From: Tenebrio molitor
Lineage: Eukaryota > Arthropoda > Insecta > Coleoptera > Tenebrionidae
NCBI RefSeq assembly: GCF_963966145.1
Contig: NC_091053.1
Coordinates: 7,688,001-7,752,000, forward strand
Direction of reading: 5' to 3'
DNA: 64,000 nucleotides
This document shows positions 11,304-22,099 of this stretch, piece after piece (within the stretch, counting starts at the first letter, position 1; each line of letters begins with the position of its first letter). A program made the position numbers and the translations under genes. The notes under the pieces are model-generated. The model did not search any database and was not told where the DNA came from. It saw nothing but the letters and a program-made list of their open reading frames with translations.

Positions 11304-12335
11304 ACATTCTTGCATTTTTTTTATTAATTTGTTGGAAGTATAAACCAATTTCACAACAATCAAAAAATAACTGTATATGTATTATACATTCAGAGGACTT
11401 GCTTTTATTAGATATGTTTCTTGGAATTTCGATTTCGTTTAAGTGAGCAAGTTCTTGTAAAATCCTAATCCATGCACAATAAATACTTTCTGGCAATAAA
11501 TCGTCCCATCTTACTCCAGCATTGTTGAAGGATTGTCTGTGCTTTTCTGTTTTTACTCTTACTGGGGCCACAAGACCCAACGCATCGAACACCTGAGCAG
11601 TTTGAGCCAGATTTCGGGTTTTGTTAATTTTTCAGGAACGTCATATTGCTTTACCTGATACCGTAACGAATCATGACTAGAATTTCACAAAAGCCCTAAC
11701 GTTTTAGTGTAAACTGACGTTGAGATTAGGTTCATGACTTTTTGGAATTAATGCAGGATGATTTGCGGCCCATTTGCGTAACAAGATTCCACCATTGGTA
11801 AAAGTTTCAATTATTTGATATCGTAAAATGATTAGGTTTTTTTTTTTGGTTTGAGATTTGGAGGATTAGTTATAAACGGCAAGTAGTTTGCACAAAATAT
11901 TGCTCAGATGGGTTATTGCAGTGTTCTACCCCAAAGAATTTTTGTACCTGGTTTTCTAAATTGTCGTTTACTGATGCTAAGGATAGGGAGCAAATACTTG
12001 AGCTATTGTTATTATTTATACGTATTTAGTAATCCGCTTGCAATGAAACCAAGTTGGATATTTTCACGTATTAATTTGTTACGGATTGATTTCTCTAGGG
12101 TCTTGACTAAAAGGGTCCAAAAAAGGCCATCCCCTATGAGTAAGTCTATTGGTGCAGATTCCGAGAACTTGGGATCGGTTATATAGCAGTAATTCTCTTG
12201 GAATATTTATTGAGGACATATTTATGGTTGCTAAGAGAAGATTTTCAGTTATCTTATCTAGTAGTAGGTAATAAAACTTGCCTGCTTTGACACTGTCTTT
12301 TCCGAAACTCAGTGAATCTAAAACTGTGTTCAATA
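11304..12335 (-). pseudogene. BEL/Pao retrotransposon pol remnant (left copy)
   Basis: Two pieces of a BEL/Pao polyprotein are visible on the minus strand. Near 12170-12050 one frame contains IDLLIGDGLFWTLL followed by IQLGFIASG, matching the protease-to-RT region of the family. At 11592-11304 the frame MFDALGLVAPVRVKTEK ... WDDLLPESIYCAW ... EIEIPR matches the region after the reverse transcriptase (the DPLGLLAPV / W-D-LP / IPR pattern). The two are in different frames with the catalytic RT lost between them. The solo-LTR-like insertion cuts its 3' side. A mirror copy lies at 49470-50551. Confidence 0.75.
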
Positions 12336-12404
12336 TACATATAGGGATCCAGCATGAAACATTGTCTGTTTTTAGGTAGGTACATTAAATAATAATAATG
12401 TCTT

Positions 12405-12603
12405 AGATATGTGGAAGGAAGCTCTCCAACACATTACCCCAGAAATGTGGAAAAATTCAGTGCGGCACACTGAACACAAAAGTAAAGAATGTTGGCATCG
12501 AGAACAACATTTAGAAGACCAAGTGGAAGCTTTAATATTTGCTGTCAATACGGGTGAATCATTAAACGAATTTGATTCAGAAGACAATGTTTTTTTTATG
12601 TAG
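12405..12603 (+). pseudogene. DDE transposase C-terminal fragment (left copy)
   Basis: The frame starts MWKEALQHITPEMWKNSVRH, continues with acidic residues, contains NTGES and ends FFM plus stop. This is the tail commonly seen in Tc1-like insect DDE transposases (ITPE-W-NSVRHTE, then an acidic end). The DDE core is absent. The mirror copy at 49281-49402 has lost about 84 bases. Confidence 0.55.
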
Positions 12604-12913
12604 ACATACATACTTATATTTATATTTTATTTATTTATTTACTTTAAAGTATTCATATACCTACATAATGGATAATTTATTAATTGCTCTTATTTCTTCA
12701 TTTCGTAATCTTATTTCTCAAAATCAACAATTTTTTGGTCACTGACCGCAAAATTTGTTTTCATTTCTTTTTTATTTGTGGATATTTTAACGTATCTTTC
12801 TTTTGCTCGTCGATAAGATGGTGAAAATACACTCAGTCAGTCACTCAGATACATTTATTTCCAGCTTGTTTATAATACATACATTTCATCTTACAATTAG
12901 GCAACAATAATTA

Positions 12914-14039
12914 TACAACGTGTCTCAGAAATAAGTACATTAATTTTAACTGGTAATAGAACTCGTTAATAACAACAATATATTTTGCATATATTTTTTT
13001 CCTAGACCTTATAGTTATCCAATTAAAATTATTGAAAGATTTGGCACAAATTTCGTTACCCGCCTATGGGGATTAGTGATTACTTGTTTCGCCGATACCG
13101 ATAAGCGAAGAACAAAAAACAAATGCAAGAAAACTTTCACTTGTTTCTTGCGAACTTAAGTACCTATAATGATTAGGGTGGAAGAGAAAAAAAAGAATCA
13201 TGTGGTAGATATTAATTGAAAACAATTTTAATAATAAATATTTTAAACTGACCCTAATGAATTGCCCATACTATACCCAAATTCATAATGACAAAATGTC
13301 TACGAGTATTAATCTGCAAAAATTGTCATGAAGTAATTAGAGTACTAATCACTTAATCAGTAATTAGTGTAATCACTAACCATTACAAGAAGCGTTCAAA
13401 GTGATCGCCGTTATTGTCATATTGTCAATACAATAATGAAGGCGCCGACAAAATACTTCTTCCACACTTTCCAACATTCCTCTGTTATTGCGAATTGTTG
13501 TAATGTCTAAGGCAGCATTTTCCACCGGTTTTCTTTAAAACTTCCGTTGTCAATTGGGATCGAATATATACCATGTCAATAAGTAGCACGGAAATTCTCT
13601 AGACTCGAGGAGTACTCCCGACGCTTCACCACAATATCTATGTATTCACTATAATAAAATACTCGAAAATAAACTCGCCATTTTCACAAAATTTTAGCTT
13701 AAATCACAGAATCAACACGTAAACACCTGCCTTGCGGAGTCGAACAAAACAAACTAAAAACTACAAGTCGACCGGAGAGCGTAAAAACTGTATTCTAATT
13801 CTAAAAACACAATGTTTTGCGTTGATTTTACAAAAAGTATTATTTCACGGTCACTGCCATAGGGTCAAATAACTAGAAAATACGAGTAAATGGATAGCTC
13901 GTTGATTTATGGGGGGGAAAATACTGAAATGAAAATTGTAATTCGAAACAATGATACATAAAAATTTTGTTGTTCTTGACGAGAACTGTCACTGGTTAAA
14001 ATTAATGTACTTATTTCTGAGACACGTTGTATAATGCAA
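12914..14039. mobile_element. Mariner-like element with about 65-bp TIRs (left copy)
   Basis: TA-flanked ends caacgtgtctcagaaataag and the inverted counterpart near 14020 enclose 1.1 kb. On the minus strand around 13400-13450 a frame ends NNGDHFERFL plus stop, the typical C-terminus of an insect mariner/IS630-type transposase. The rest of the transposase is too decayed to follow. A mirror copy is at 47853-48970. Confidence 0.7.
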
Positions 14040-14182
14040 GGGCGCTGTTGAGGCTTAGGACCTTTTCAGCGTTGGGAGCATTAGAAATTTGGTGTTTTTT
14101 CAAGTTTAAGAAAATTTATACCTATTGAATATCAAAAGTTTGCAAGAATTTAAAATTAGGAGAATACAAAATTAGTACCTAG

Positions 14183-14450
14183 TTTATTTAACGAGTTGGT
14201 GTGAAAATTGGGCTTTTTTTGGTATGAGTGGGCCAGTTCAAAACGGGAGTGAAACGAGTCAAAAAAAAACCCAATTTACACACTAACGAGCTGAATACGA
14301 CGTTTTTTTGTTCGACGAGCCCCTTAAAGGTTCCAAATCGGTTAAAATCTTTAAAATTAGATTGACGTTTGGTTTTGACACGTGGTGACATTTCTCAAAA
14401 TCTGTTCACATAGGAGAAAATTCTCACATTTTGACAGTGTTGAACAAAAA
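14183..14450. repeat. Dispersed repeat family 'ttcgacgagcccc' (left copy)
   Basis: A block with ttgttcgacgagccccttaa, gttcacataggagaaaattc and a terminal gtgttgaacaaaaaaaa recurs at 26645-26900 (spacer), 47435-47705 (mirror) and in shortened form at 52690-52800. It starts with tttattt-acgagtt in the long copies. No coding capacity; the class of element is not recognised. Confidence 0.7.
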
Positions 14451-14457
14451 AAATATA

Positions 14458-15031
14458 TACAGTATGTCCACAAATTGAGTTACAAAGATGTATGATTGAC
14501 AAAAAAATTTTGAATTTGAATTTTGTATTCAAATCAAGGAGGCTTTGGTGGTTTAGATAAAGGCAAAACTAAAAGTTGTTCACAATGTAAAATGATCGCC
14601 TTACGCAAAATTTCAGAAACATTGGCTTACTTTTATGAAACCGTGTCTGCTCATTGTTTGGAAACCCAATTAAAAAATAAATAATAATAAAGTCAATTCC
14701 ACTTTGTAAAGCTCTATTTTTAAGTGACATTTGGGTATTTTCTTCAACTTAATGAAAAACTAAAACGGATGCTCCATCATTTTCGTCTAAATATTTTCTT
14801 ATTTTTTTAACATTTAGACTGGAACCAGTTTCCACAAATTTTTTCACTAATTTTCGGATGGCCACGTCAGAAATTGTTGTTTTAGGATATTTTTCGTTAA
14901 ATTTGTTAATCACTTCACGATAGCAAAGATCGCCAGTAACATAACCTGAAAACAAGCAGATCAGGAGTGACTTTTTCTGAAAAAGAGATTTTTTTTTTCC
15001 TCTTTGTAACTCAATCCGTGGACATACTGTA
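14458..15031. mobile_element. TA-flanked element with HTH transposase fragment (left copy)
   Basis: Ends are cagtatgtccacaaattgag and the inverted gacatactg copy, flanked by TA. On the minus strand at 14955-14749 a frame carries FNEKYPKTTISDVAIRKLVK then KFVETGSS. This is the N-terminal helix-turn-helix typical of insect mariner-like transposases. The catalytic part is missing. It lies immediately beside the proline-rich exon fragment. Mirror copy: 46853-47426, HTH frame at 46929-47135. Confidence 0.7.
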
Positions 15032-15033
15032 TA

Positions 15034-15345
15034 TTAAAAGGAAAAATGGTTTGTTCTTCTGGGGATCCTTGGTGGTTCTGGGGGTCTTTCAGTCCTTGGT
15101 GGGGTGGGGCTCCTGGAAGGTCCAGTCGGTTCCTGGGGGTGGTGTCGGTTCTTGTATATTCTGTCGGGTCCTGGGGGCCCCCGTGGGATCTTGGGACCTG
15201 AAACAAGGAGACGAAACAGAATCACAAAAAAAATGGCGGGAGATACCTGGTCGGGAATCGATGTGCTGGGCAAGTCCTGGTGTCACATGGCCAAGAGTTT
15301 TGAATCCACTATCTAGCTCCTGGAGGTTCTCGGATAGCTCCATGC
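15034..15345 (-). pseudogene. Captured two-exon proline-rich fragment (left copy)
   Basis: This is the mirror of 46541-46850, where the structure is easier to read. Exon 1 encodes MELSENLQELDSGFKTLGHV. A 49-bp intron with GT...AG ends follows. Exon 2 encodes a proline-rich tail with RTERPPEPPRIPRR and stops at NHFSF. The region is strongly G-rich on the plus strand compared with its AT-rich flanks, as expected for host coding DNA carried into a repeat. I do not recognise the gene. Its orientation is opposite to the other captured fragments. Confidence 0.6.
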
Positions 15346-15869
15346 AGGAGAGAATGGCATTTGGGGGGGGGGGGGTGCTTGAGTTTGAGTTTGGGAAAGG
15401 TTAATGTTGCAATAGTCCGAAGAGTTTCGTTAAATTAAGCATTTTTCGTTTCTCCATAATTTCAACGAAATATACAGATTCTTAAGATCAATTTATTAGA
15501 GGTGAAATATTTGTCAGTTGTAAGTTTTAATGTTTCTTAAAATTTTTGTCCGCACAATAATCCTTAATTGTGGTGATTTAATACTCAAATGAAATTTGCC
15601 GTGGGTCCGTGAAAAGATAATAAACGTCTAACTGGGGAAAATCGCCCCATTCAAACACGTGTTGAGGAATTTTAGTTGATTATTTCATTCATGTGTCTAG
15701 CAATCAATTGCGTGACAAATATTGACCAATCAAAACGAGAAAACAAAAAATAAGCCGATAAAATTTCTCTAAAATGCTCACTGTGCAATAATCGGATAAA
15801 AAATGTCGGTACCTGATTTTTTTTTAAATAAATTATTTTGAATAAAAAGGATTGGAAATAATGCGTTTG

Positions 15870-16190
15870 TTTTTATTCTATTCAGGAAATAAACAGCCGT
15901 ATACCCCTCGTGCAAAATTTTAATATCGGCAAATTTTTTGCTAATGAACTCAAACATCCATAAATTATTCGGTCAGAAGACCAATTATTATCAAATAAAA
16001 GCCCTCGACTTCGTCTCGTGCTCTTATTTGATAATAATTGGTCTTCTGATCTCATTTATGGATGTTTTCGTTCATTAGCAAAAAATTTTCCGATAAAAAA
16101 TTTTGCACTTGGGATATAATATGTGACCATTTCCTTCGAAAAATTTAAGCCAATCAAAGAGCTCGAATATTTGAATTTTAGCCAATAGCG
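15870..16190. repeat. Long foldback (left copy)
   Basis: tcagaagaccaattattatc and neighbouring sequence pair with the inverted copy across the apex ccctcgacttcgtctcg. In this arm the outermost 5' part of the stem has been replaced by unrelated sequence, whereas the mirror at 45667-45982 keeps a stem of about 145 bp. Confidence 0.7.
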
Positions 16191-16807
16191 ATCGAATTAC
16201 AGCGATAATACTGCACTAGTACAATTATCGATAATTTGCACTAGTGCAAATGTGATAACCGTCAACGACAACATAAAAATTTAAAGAATAATCAATTTTT
16301 AAACACAGAATTACGTTTATTTGTACTTACTTATCATGTAAATTTTTCTCAGGAAATAGTCTGCCAAAATATTCTCTCGTGCATGTCAAACTGTCGATCG
16401 AGAGAAACACCAAATTAACATTCACTAGATCAAGTTATTTTTTGTAAAGCTCACATTTTTGTCAAATGTAAAATCGAATGGCGAGAACTGTATATTATCA
16501 ACAAAAGACTTTATCGTCGAAAATAACCAAAATCGTTTGAATTTGCATTTAGAAAAGTAACAGAACCAAACAAAAAATGAGTTGGTAAAAAACACAGAAA
16601 GGTAACATAATTTAGTTCAAAATTATGGTGGAAAACAAAAACGGTTCCATAAAATCTTCAAAAATATGGAAGAGCTATCGCGATTGGCTGAAGTAATCCA
16701 TTTTGAATCTAAGGAAGTGGATTGGTCATTTTGGTCGAGTAGGGGTGAGAAAGTGGGGTGTTTGAGAAAAAGGAAGCGGAATCATGACAGAGGGTCTCTC
16801 GGGGTTT

Positions 16808-17715
16808 GATTTCCAAAGTAGCTGGAGGTACCGCCGTGACCACGTGTTTTATAATTACAAGGTAAATTATTTCTCTAACTCTTTTACTCTTCTACTTTAT
16901 TAGCATTGAAGAGTTAATTTCTTGCACTAAATTAAAAGTATATCAGAAGAAAACGTTCTTTTCAAAATTTTTCATTTAATTTGTTTTAACTTCACCACTC
17001 GCCAAAGTAATAATAATTGTAATAACCAATATATGTCATTAGTCTGTGGGTTTGATCTCCAAAGTAGCTGGAGGTACACTTCTATTAAAAAAAAAACGTA
17101 CAAGTAGTGAGCACAATTTTGGCTAGATTGCCATATTGTAAACCTATCCTTTAATTGTTGTTACTTAGAAACCTGTAACAAAACCCATGCTGATAGCCGG
17201 ATTTTATCGATATATTTTTCAGAGATTTTAATGTGTGCAAATGTTTTGCCTTATTTATTAGGCAAGTATTACCAATTACTGAATTACTACAAACACAACT
17301 CAAACTTTTATTCGTAAATTTATAGAAAAAGGCAACTCTCAACAATCTAACAACAATTTAAAAATTTATAAAAAGCAATTTTCACACATTTGACATACAA
17401 CAAAATGTCAGTAATACCGTAATACGTTTTCTTGGAAACGATTAATTAATTTTATCCCCATTTACATTAGCTCTCAATACGTGTACGCTTTTTTTTTTAA
17501 TAGAAGTGTACATTCAGGTTTAGTAGACCACGTATTTTTTACTACTACAAGGTAGTAATTCTTCTAGTTTTCTACTTCATTTACATTGAAGATTTAATTT
17601 CTTGGACTAAAGTAAAAGTAAATTAGTTTCTTCGAGAATTCAGAAGAAAACGTTCATTTTGCTCTAAATTAATTTCTCGCTAAGGTGATATAATAATTGT
17701 AAATAATTTTTTGAA
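16808..17715. repeat. Direct duplication with exon-like core, interrupted by a MITE (left copy)
   Basis: A block beginning gggtttgatttccaaagtag and ending near aataataattgtaa at about 17030 is repeated more divergently from 17047 to 17715. The second copy is split by the element at 17078-17507. The first copy contains ccacgtgttttataattaca followed by ag|gtaaat, which could be an exon end with donor site, but no protein family is recognised. Mirror: about 44130-45050. Confidence 0.5.
17078..17507. mobile_element. 430-bp TIR element with GTAC target duplication (left copy)
   Basis: Ends are acttctattaaaaaaaaaac and the inverted ttttttttttaatagaagt. GTAC occurs on both sides (17074-17077, 17508-17511), and removing the element plus one GTAC restores the duplicated block. 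A 64-aa open frame inside (17345-17151, minus strand) has no recognised domain. Mirror: 44346-44775. Confidence 0.75.
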
Positions 17716-18907
17716 CTCACTGAGCCGTATAATTTCCCTTTCATTAAAGTTAAAGAACGTCGTTAAGTTATTTTGTCTCTGTCTAACATAGTGCCTGGCA
17801 TATACTCTCACTTTGTCTAATCAATTATTTAGCTAATGAAAGGCTTAACGAATGGGAAATCATACGGCGGCCCATTAACTTTAAAATGACATTTCGCAAA
17901 CACAACACAACTAAGCGGGAACGTAGATTTCGCGCACTCGTGCTTCAAAATCATCCAAAAAGCACTGGCCTTTTTGAGCATTCTGAAAATAATTTGACTT
18001 GATAATAATAAAATCTGGTTTGCAAAATATCATTTCTCCAATTTGGATGTTGAAAATTTCGAAAAAATGAAAATAAATCCTATTAATTCAACTGACACTT
18101 GGGCAAGCGCCATCTATTCACTAAATTGGAAACCATTGAGTAATCATTTAAAAATACTAATGTTCCTTTCAAAAAATATTGTACAAACCTCGATGCGCAC
18201 TCGGTTCGTAAATACCTAACTATTTTTTTTTCATTATTTGTTCCCTGGGATCTCTTGAAACACCAAATCATTTATTAATTTCACTCGTTTATTTATAAAT
18301 TTTGTTGGGACCACTCAAGCATGTTTTCTTGTTAAATTAAATTTAAGTGAAACGTATTCAATTGTTTAATTTAAGTAGCTCTTCAAACAATGCGGCCTCT
18401 CGAATGATCTTAATTTATTAATTTTTTCTTTTTTCAAAAATATCAGAGGAAAAAATAAGAAGATGACACCAAAATCCGCAAAGGTCGCAACTTTGCAAAG
18501 TGCATTTCGTGTTGAACAATTTGTGAAAATGATTTTATCTTCTATTCTCGAAAATGTCCAAAAATAAGATTTAAATCAAAACTGTGCTCAACAACAAAAC
18601 CGAAGTAAAAAATTAAGTTATTAATTATTAGATTTATGGGTCCAATAAAATTCTTTTGCCTGAATTAGGATACATCAGGAACTTAACTATCTTTCAAGCG
18701 AAAAGACGAGGAATAAACCAAAATGAATTGCACCTTCCATACAACATGGCAGGTCTGGAAATTGCAGAATTTAGAGACTCACGACAATGCAAAATCCCTT
18801 CTAATAAAGTCGATAAAAAAACTGTTCAGTAGCAAAATCCAAGTAAAAGGAAAGTGAGTATTTGATTGTATTATTACAAATTCCTCAAACTGAAATTGTT
18901 GTCGCAG

Positions 18908-19036
18908 GTGCACATCAAGGCTCCATTGAACAGGGTGTGCATGATATGGTGCCTGAATCTGGAGTGGCTGGACGAGAGAGAGTACTGTGACGACCAGATC
19001 GACAGGTATGACAGAGCAGCGGGGCTACACATACAG
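18908..19036 (+). pseudogene. Captured 43-codon exon, weakly CBF-beta-like (left copy)
   Basis: A 129-base phase-0 exon is bounded by an acceptor (ttgttgtcgcag) and a donor (gtgagt). It begins VHIKAPLNRVCMIW and contains LEWLDEREYCDD. The KAP-LN-VC-IW pattern followed by an LD resembles the CBF-beta family (Brother/Big brother in insects), where an exon also begins at this valine, but the second half does not follow the family and small gaps are needed. It is GC-rich within AT-rich DNA. The mirror copy at 42808-42936 differs at one residue (V for M). The identity is tentative; captured host exon is the firm part. Confidence 0.45.
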
Positions 19037-19644
19037 GTGAGTCAGAAGGTTTAGTAGATATTCAAATCCCATACATATTTTGAAGCTCCCAAATGCCAAT
19101 TTAAAACTATATGATGTGGTTTAAAATGTTAAGGGGCCTCATCTCGAAATCGTGGCCCTATACTTAACCAATGTAAACGCAAATTACTCCTAAAAACTTC
19201 AAATTTGAAGTTGAAAAGCTCGACGTTTCTATCGATTCCTTTTGACATAATCAAGTGCAGGGAAATCTTGATTTTTCGATTAAGGCAATAAATTGGTCGT
19301 TACGATTAATCGTAACAATTGCGATTTCAAAATTGCTCCTAGCGGTCTCATTTTTAACTTGTTTGAGTTCTAAAGTAGCTCATTGTAATCATGAATGTAT
19401 AATCTAATGCAGAGAAATCTTCGTTTTCCTTAAAATCAGTTAAATTCTGCCTTACAAGGCAAAATAAAAAACGAAACTCATTGTTCGAAAGAGTGATGAT
19501 GGCAACCAACAATATCAGCAGCCCATGATTTATAACACCCATTAGTTGAGCCAAGGGGCCGGCCGACTTCTCTCTGCACCGAACTAATTTCCATTTTACT
19601 ACCTACGAGTATTACTTCGAATACAAGTTATACTTTTAGCCAAA

Positions 19645-19757
19645 TACCGAGCAATCATTTAAAAAATAAATCGAGTTTGCTTTGGAGCCTATGCTATAGC
19701 ATGGGTTGCCATATGTAACATGCCGACACGATTTATTTTTTAATTGATCGTACCGTA
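19645..19757. mobile_element. 113-bp TA MITE, copy 2
   Basis: Same family as 1628-1744, in the opposite orientation, with ends ccgagcaatcatttaaaaaa and gatcgtaccg between TA dinucleotides. The mirror copy is 42087-42199. Confidence 0.85.
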
Positions 19758-19924
19758 CTTCCTGATTCTTTGTTATTTATTCTTTTCCACACCACGATAG
19801 AGGTAGAATAAAAGGCGCGTTTTTTTTAACGTGGTTTCTCCGATAGGCATAAACCACAATGCTGTACAAAAATGTAGATATATTTTATATGCGACGATAA
19901 AATTTAATTATCGGCTGCCAAAAA

Positions 19925-20377
19925 ATATATAATAATAGGTTTATTAACGGCAAACAATACCATGTAACAGTGGAGAACAAATAAAAAAAAAATCAAATAC
20001 AATAACATAACAAAAGCAATAGGTACTCGTGACAACTCCCTAAACAGCGTTTCTTAAACTAATTTTAAAACTATTATATTTAATATTATAAAATTCAACA
20101 TTATGAGAATGTAAATTAACATTCCTGCAGATTCTGGATAAAGGCGACCTTAACTTGGTTCTATGATAAGGAACAACTAACAGATGTACGCTTCTGAAAT
20201 TACATTGAGGCACATGAAGTAAAAATAAGCCTAAGATTGACGAACATGTAATCATATAATTAATTACTTTAAAAAAGAAGCATAAATCCAATTGAATGCG
20301 TCTGGATCTTAAAGTACTTAAACCAAAATAAGCCAATATATTATCATAGTTATTTCTATCAAAATGAATGTGAGCGA
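19925..20377 (-). pseudogene. LINE 3' end (reverse transcriptase C-terminal tail and 3' UTR), left copy
   Basis: The minus-strand frame contains LSTLRSRRIQLDLCFFFKVI and ends SLRNAV plus stop at 20040. This matches the C-terminal tail of Jockey/CR1-like LINE ORF2 (S-R-R--LDL-F--K-I pattern). A 3' UTR with aataaacc and TAT repeats runs to about 19925. At 20377 the frame changes abruptly into antisense armadillo sequence, so this is a junction, not a natural 5' end. The mirror (41708-41935) holds a shorter piece joined to other sequence. Confidence 0.65.
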
Positions 20378-20468
20378 TCATTCGACAACAGATGGTTATT
20401 CCCATTTTTGTTCAATTGGTATCAACGACATTGAAAACATCCAGCGTGTAGCCGCTGGTGTTCTCTGT
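20378..20468 (+). pseudogene. Armadillo/beta-catenin fragment joined to LINE
   Basis: IIRQQMVIPIFVQL is followed, after a small deletion and frame change, by sequence encoding ENIQRVAAGVLCEL in another frame. This is the late armadillo-repeat region of beta-catenin (Drosophila arm). It abuts the LINE tail at its 5' side and the 372-bp unit at its 3' side. It is a shortened duplicate of the fragment at 20993-21143 and is absent from the right arm. Confidence 0.75.
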
Positions 20469-20992
20469 GAACTGGAAATAATTTAGTGGTATTCCAATAA
20501 ACGGAATGGTTCAAAATAAACAATTCTGTAAGTATGTATAATAATAATGATTAGGTATAACATAAATATTTAAGGCCGCAGCCAGATAATAATAATAATA
20601 ATGATATCAATAATTTTAGCACTGCCATGCCATTTTCCATAATATAAAAAATGCTATAATATTTACATTTTCCTCATATGAGATTAATATAGATTATTGT
20701 TGTAGTATTTTGAAGTTTTGCTTTAACGCATCAATGAAAAGGTATCAAGGATTCTACAAATTTTGAATGCAAATTTGGTTAAGAGATGAAAATAAAAAAT
20801 GATGGAATAAAAATAAAAACATTAGAACATATGTGATATGAAAGATAATTTAGTGGTATTCCAATAAACGGAATGGTTCAAAATAAACAATTCTGTAAGT
20901 ATGTATAATAATAATGATTAGGTATAATATAAATATTTAAGGCCGCAGCCAGATAATAATAATAATAATAATGACATCAATAATTTGTCGAA
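20469..20992. repeat. Approximately 372-bp AT-rich unit with (AAT)n tracts (left arm, first block)
   Basis: The block begins aaataatttagtggtattcc and contains ggcatggcagtgc (in reverse complement) and two AAT/ATT tracts. It restarts about 372 bases later at 20845. Further partial units occur at 21144-21197 and, in the right arm, at 32475-32905, 39663-40075 and 41262-41706. Units are always seen beside captured exons. Not recognised as a known family. Confidence 0.8.
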
Positions 20993-21143
20993 GGAACCGT
21001 CGGTGCTCTGCACATATTACCCCGAGAATCCCACAATAGAGCGATCATTCGACAACAGATGGTTATTCCCATTTTTGTTCAATTGCTATTCGACGACATT
21101 GAAAACATCCAGCGTGTAGCCGCTGGTGTTCTCTGTGAACTGG
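20993..21143 (+). pseudogene. arm: Armadillo/beta-catenin late repeat fragment
   Basis: In one frame the sequence reads GALHILPRES, then IIRQQMVIPIFVQLLFDD, then ENIQRVAAGVLCEL. The order GALHIL, IPIFVQLL and IENIQRVAAGVLCEL is diagnostic of the last armadillo repeats of beta-catenin, the Wnt effector and adherens-junction adaptor. About 50 codons are present, with no start or stop of its own. Both sides join directly to copies of the 372-bp unit. A few substitutions or a short gap between the two parts indicate a decayed fragment. Confidence 0.85.
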
Positions 21144-21199
21144 AAATAATTTAGTGGTATTCCAATAAACGGAATGGTTCAAAATAAACAATTCTGTAA

Positions 21200-21606
21200 A
21201 TGTCCACTTTAATGTGGTCGTGTCCGTGTTGTTTACGGTTCAAGTTCAGCCCCGAGGAGATAGAGCAGCGGTACAAGTCGCTGGAAATCGACAAAATGCT
21301 GGAGAAGGACAAGCAGGCCCTCAAACGCCAAGTCAAGCTGCTCCTGTTGGGCGCTGGGGAGAGTGGCAAGTCAACATTTCTGAAGCAGATGAAGATCATC
21401 CACGGAATCAAGTTCGAGAGCGAACTCGTGATGGAGTACCAGCAGATCATCTACCAGAACGTGATCAAGGGGATGCGCGTCTTGGTGGACGCCAGAGACA
21501 AACTGGGGATCCCGTGGGGCGACCCCTCGAACGCCGCCCTCGGCAAAGAAATGCTTCAGTTTAACGCACCGGTGCTCGACTCCAGGACCTTTATCCAGTT
21601 CTGTGT
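21200..21606 (+). pseudogene. cta: G-protein alpha subunit (G12/13, concertina-type), N-terminal fragment, left copy
   Basis: An open frame of 136 aa begins MSTLMWSCPCC, with cysteines in the usual palmitoylation position. It contains the P-loop GAGESGKST at about residues 52-60, then KQMKIIHG, KGMRVLVDAR and IPWGD. The KGMRVLVDAR-KL-IPWGD string marks the G12/13 class. Homologous proteins are about 350-380 aa; switch I, switch II and the guanine-specificity motifs are absent, so it cannot be a GTPase. The frame breaks after FIQFC, where the right copy continues; three odd bases (gtg) sit at the break, as in end-joining. It is much more GC-rich than its flanks. Confidence 0.9.
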
Positions 21607-21634
21607 GTAATATAAAAAATGCTATACGCAGGGC

Positions 21635-21905
21635 GTTAACGAAAGCAAAACCCCTTCTGAGGGTTATTATTATTATACAGAGAAAAGGTACTTGAAAAAA
21701 ATGTTTTTGTCAAAATCCAATGTGATGCACTTACAGGGGATAGTCTTGAAGAGTTGGTATGGAACCATCAAGCCGCGAAATTTAATATCAAGCATATTAG
21801 GGGGCACTCCAAGAAAAACAAAAATCCCTTGGATTTTACATCAGGGATGGGACCAGCGTGCGAGTCACGCAAAGTGGTCAGTACTCAGAATTAAAAAAAA
21901 AAACA
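21635..21905 (+). pseudogene. par-6: par-6 PB1 end, intron, and internally deleted CRIB/PDZ start (left copy)
   Basis: LRRALTKAKPLLRV is the end of the PB1 domain of Par-6, the polarity-complex scaffold that binds aPKC and Cdc42. Here V is followed by a (TTA)n run giving IIII before QRKG. A GT...AG intron (about 21689-21738) follows. The next exon encodes YGTIKPRNLISSILGGTP and then jumps, in another frame, to PLGFYIRDGTSVRVTQSG. The semi-CRIB segment in between is deleted. The phase change means no continuous product. The mirror is 32199-32462. Confidence 0.85.
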
Positions 21906-22099
21906 CTATTAATAAAATATATTTGAAATTGCCAATTACATTAGTTCTTTGATAATAGTTATATCATAAATATACAGTACATAGTAATAGTAAATAAAAG
22001 AGTGTAAATTGTTTTTGAAGAAATTTTGTTTTTTATCACTGAGAGTTTAATGAATGTCTTACTTTGCGAGGCATTTTTAATAACACGTTCAAATTTTAG

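Noticed and set aside
20040..20405. Independent 121-aa gene
   Set aside because: It is the LINE ORF2 C-terminal tail with an artificial start in antisense armadillo sequence.
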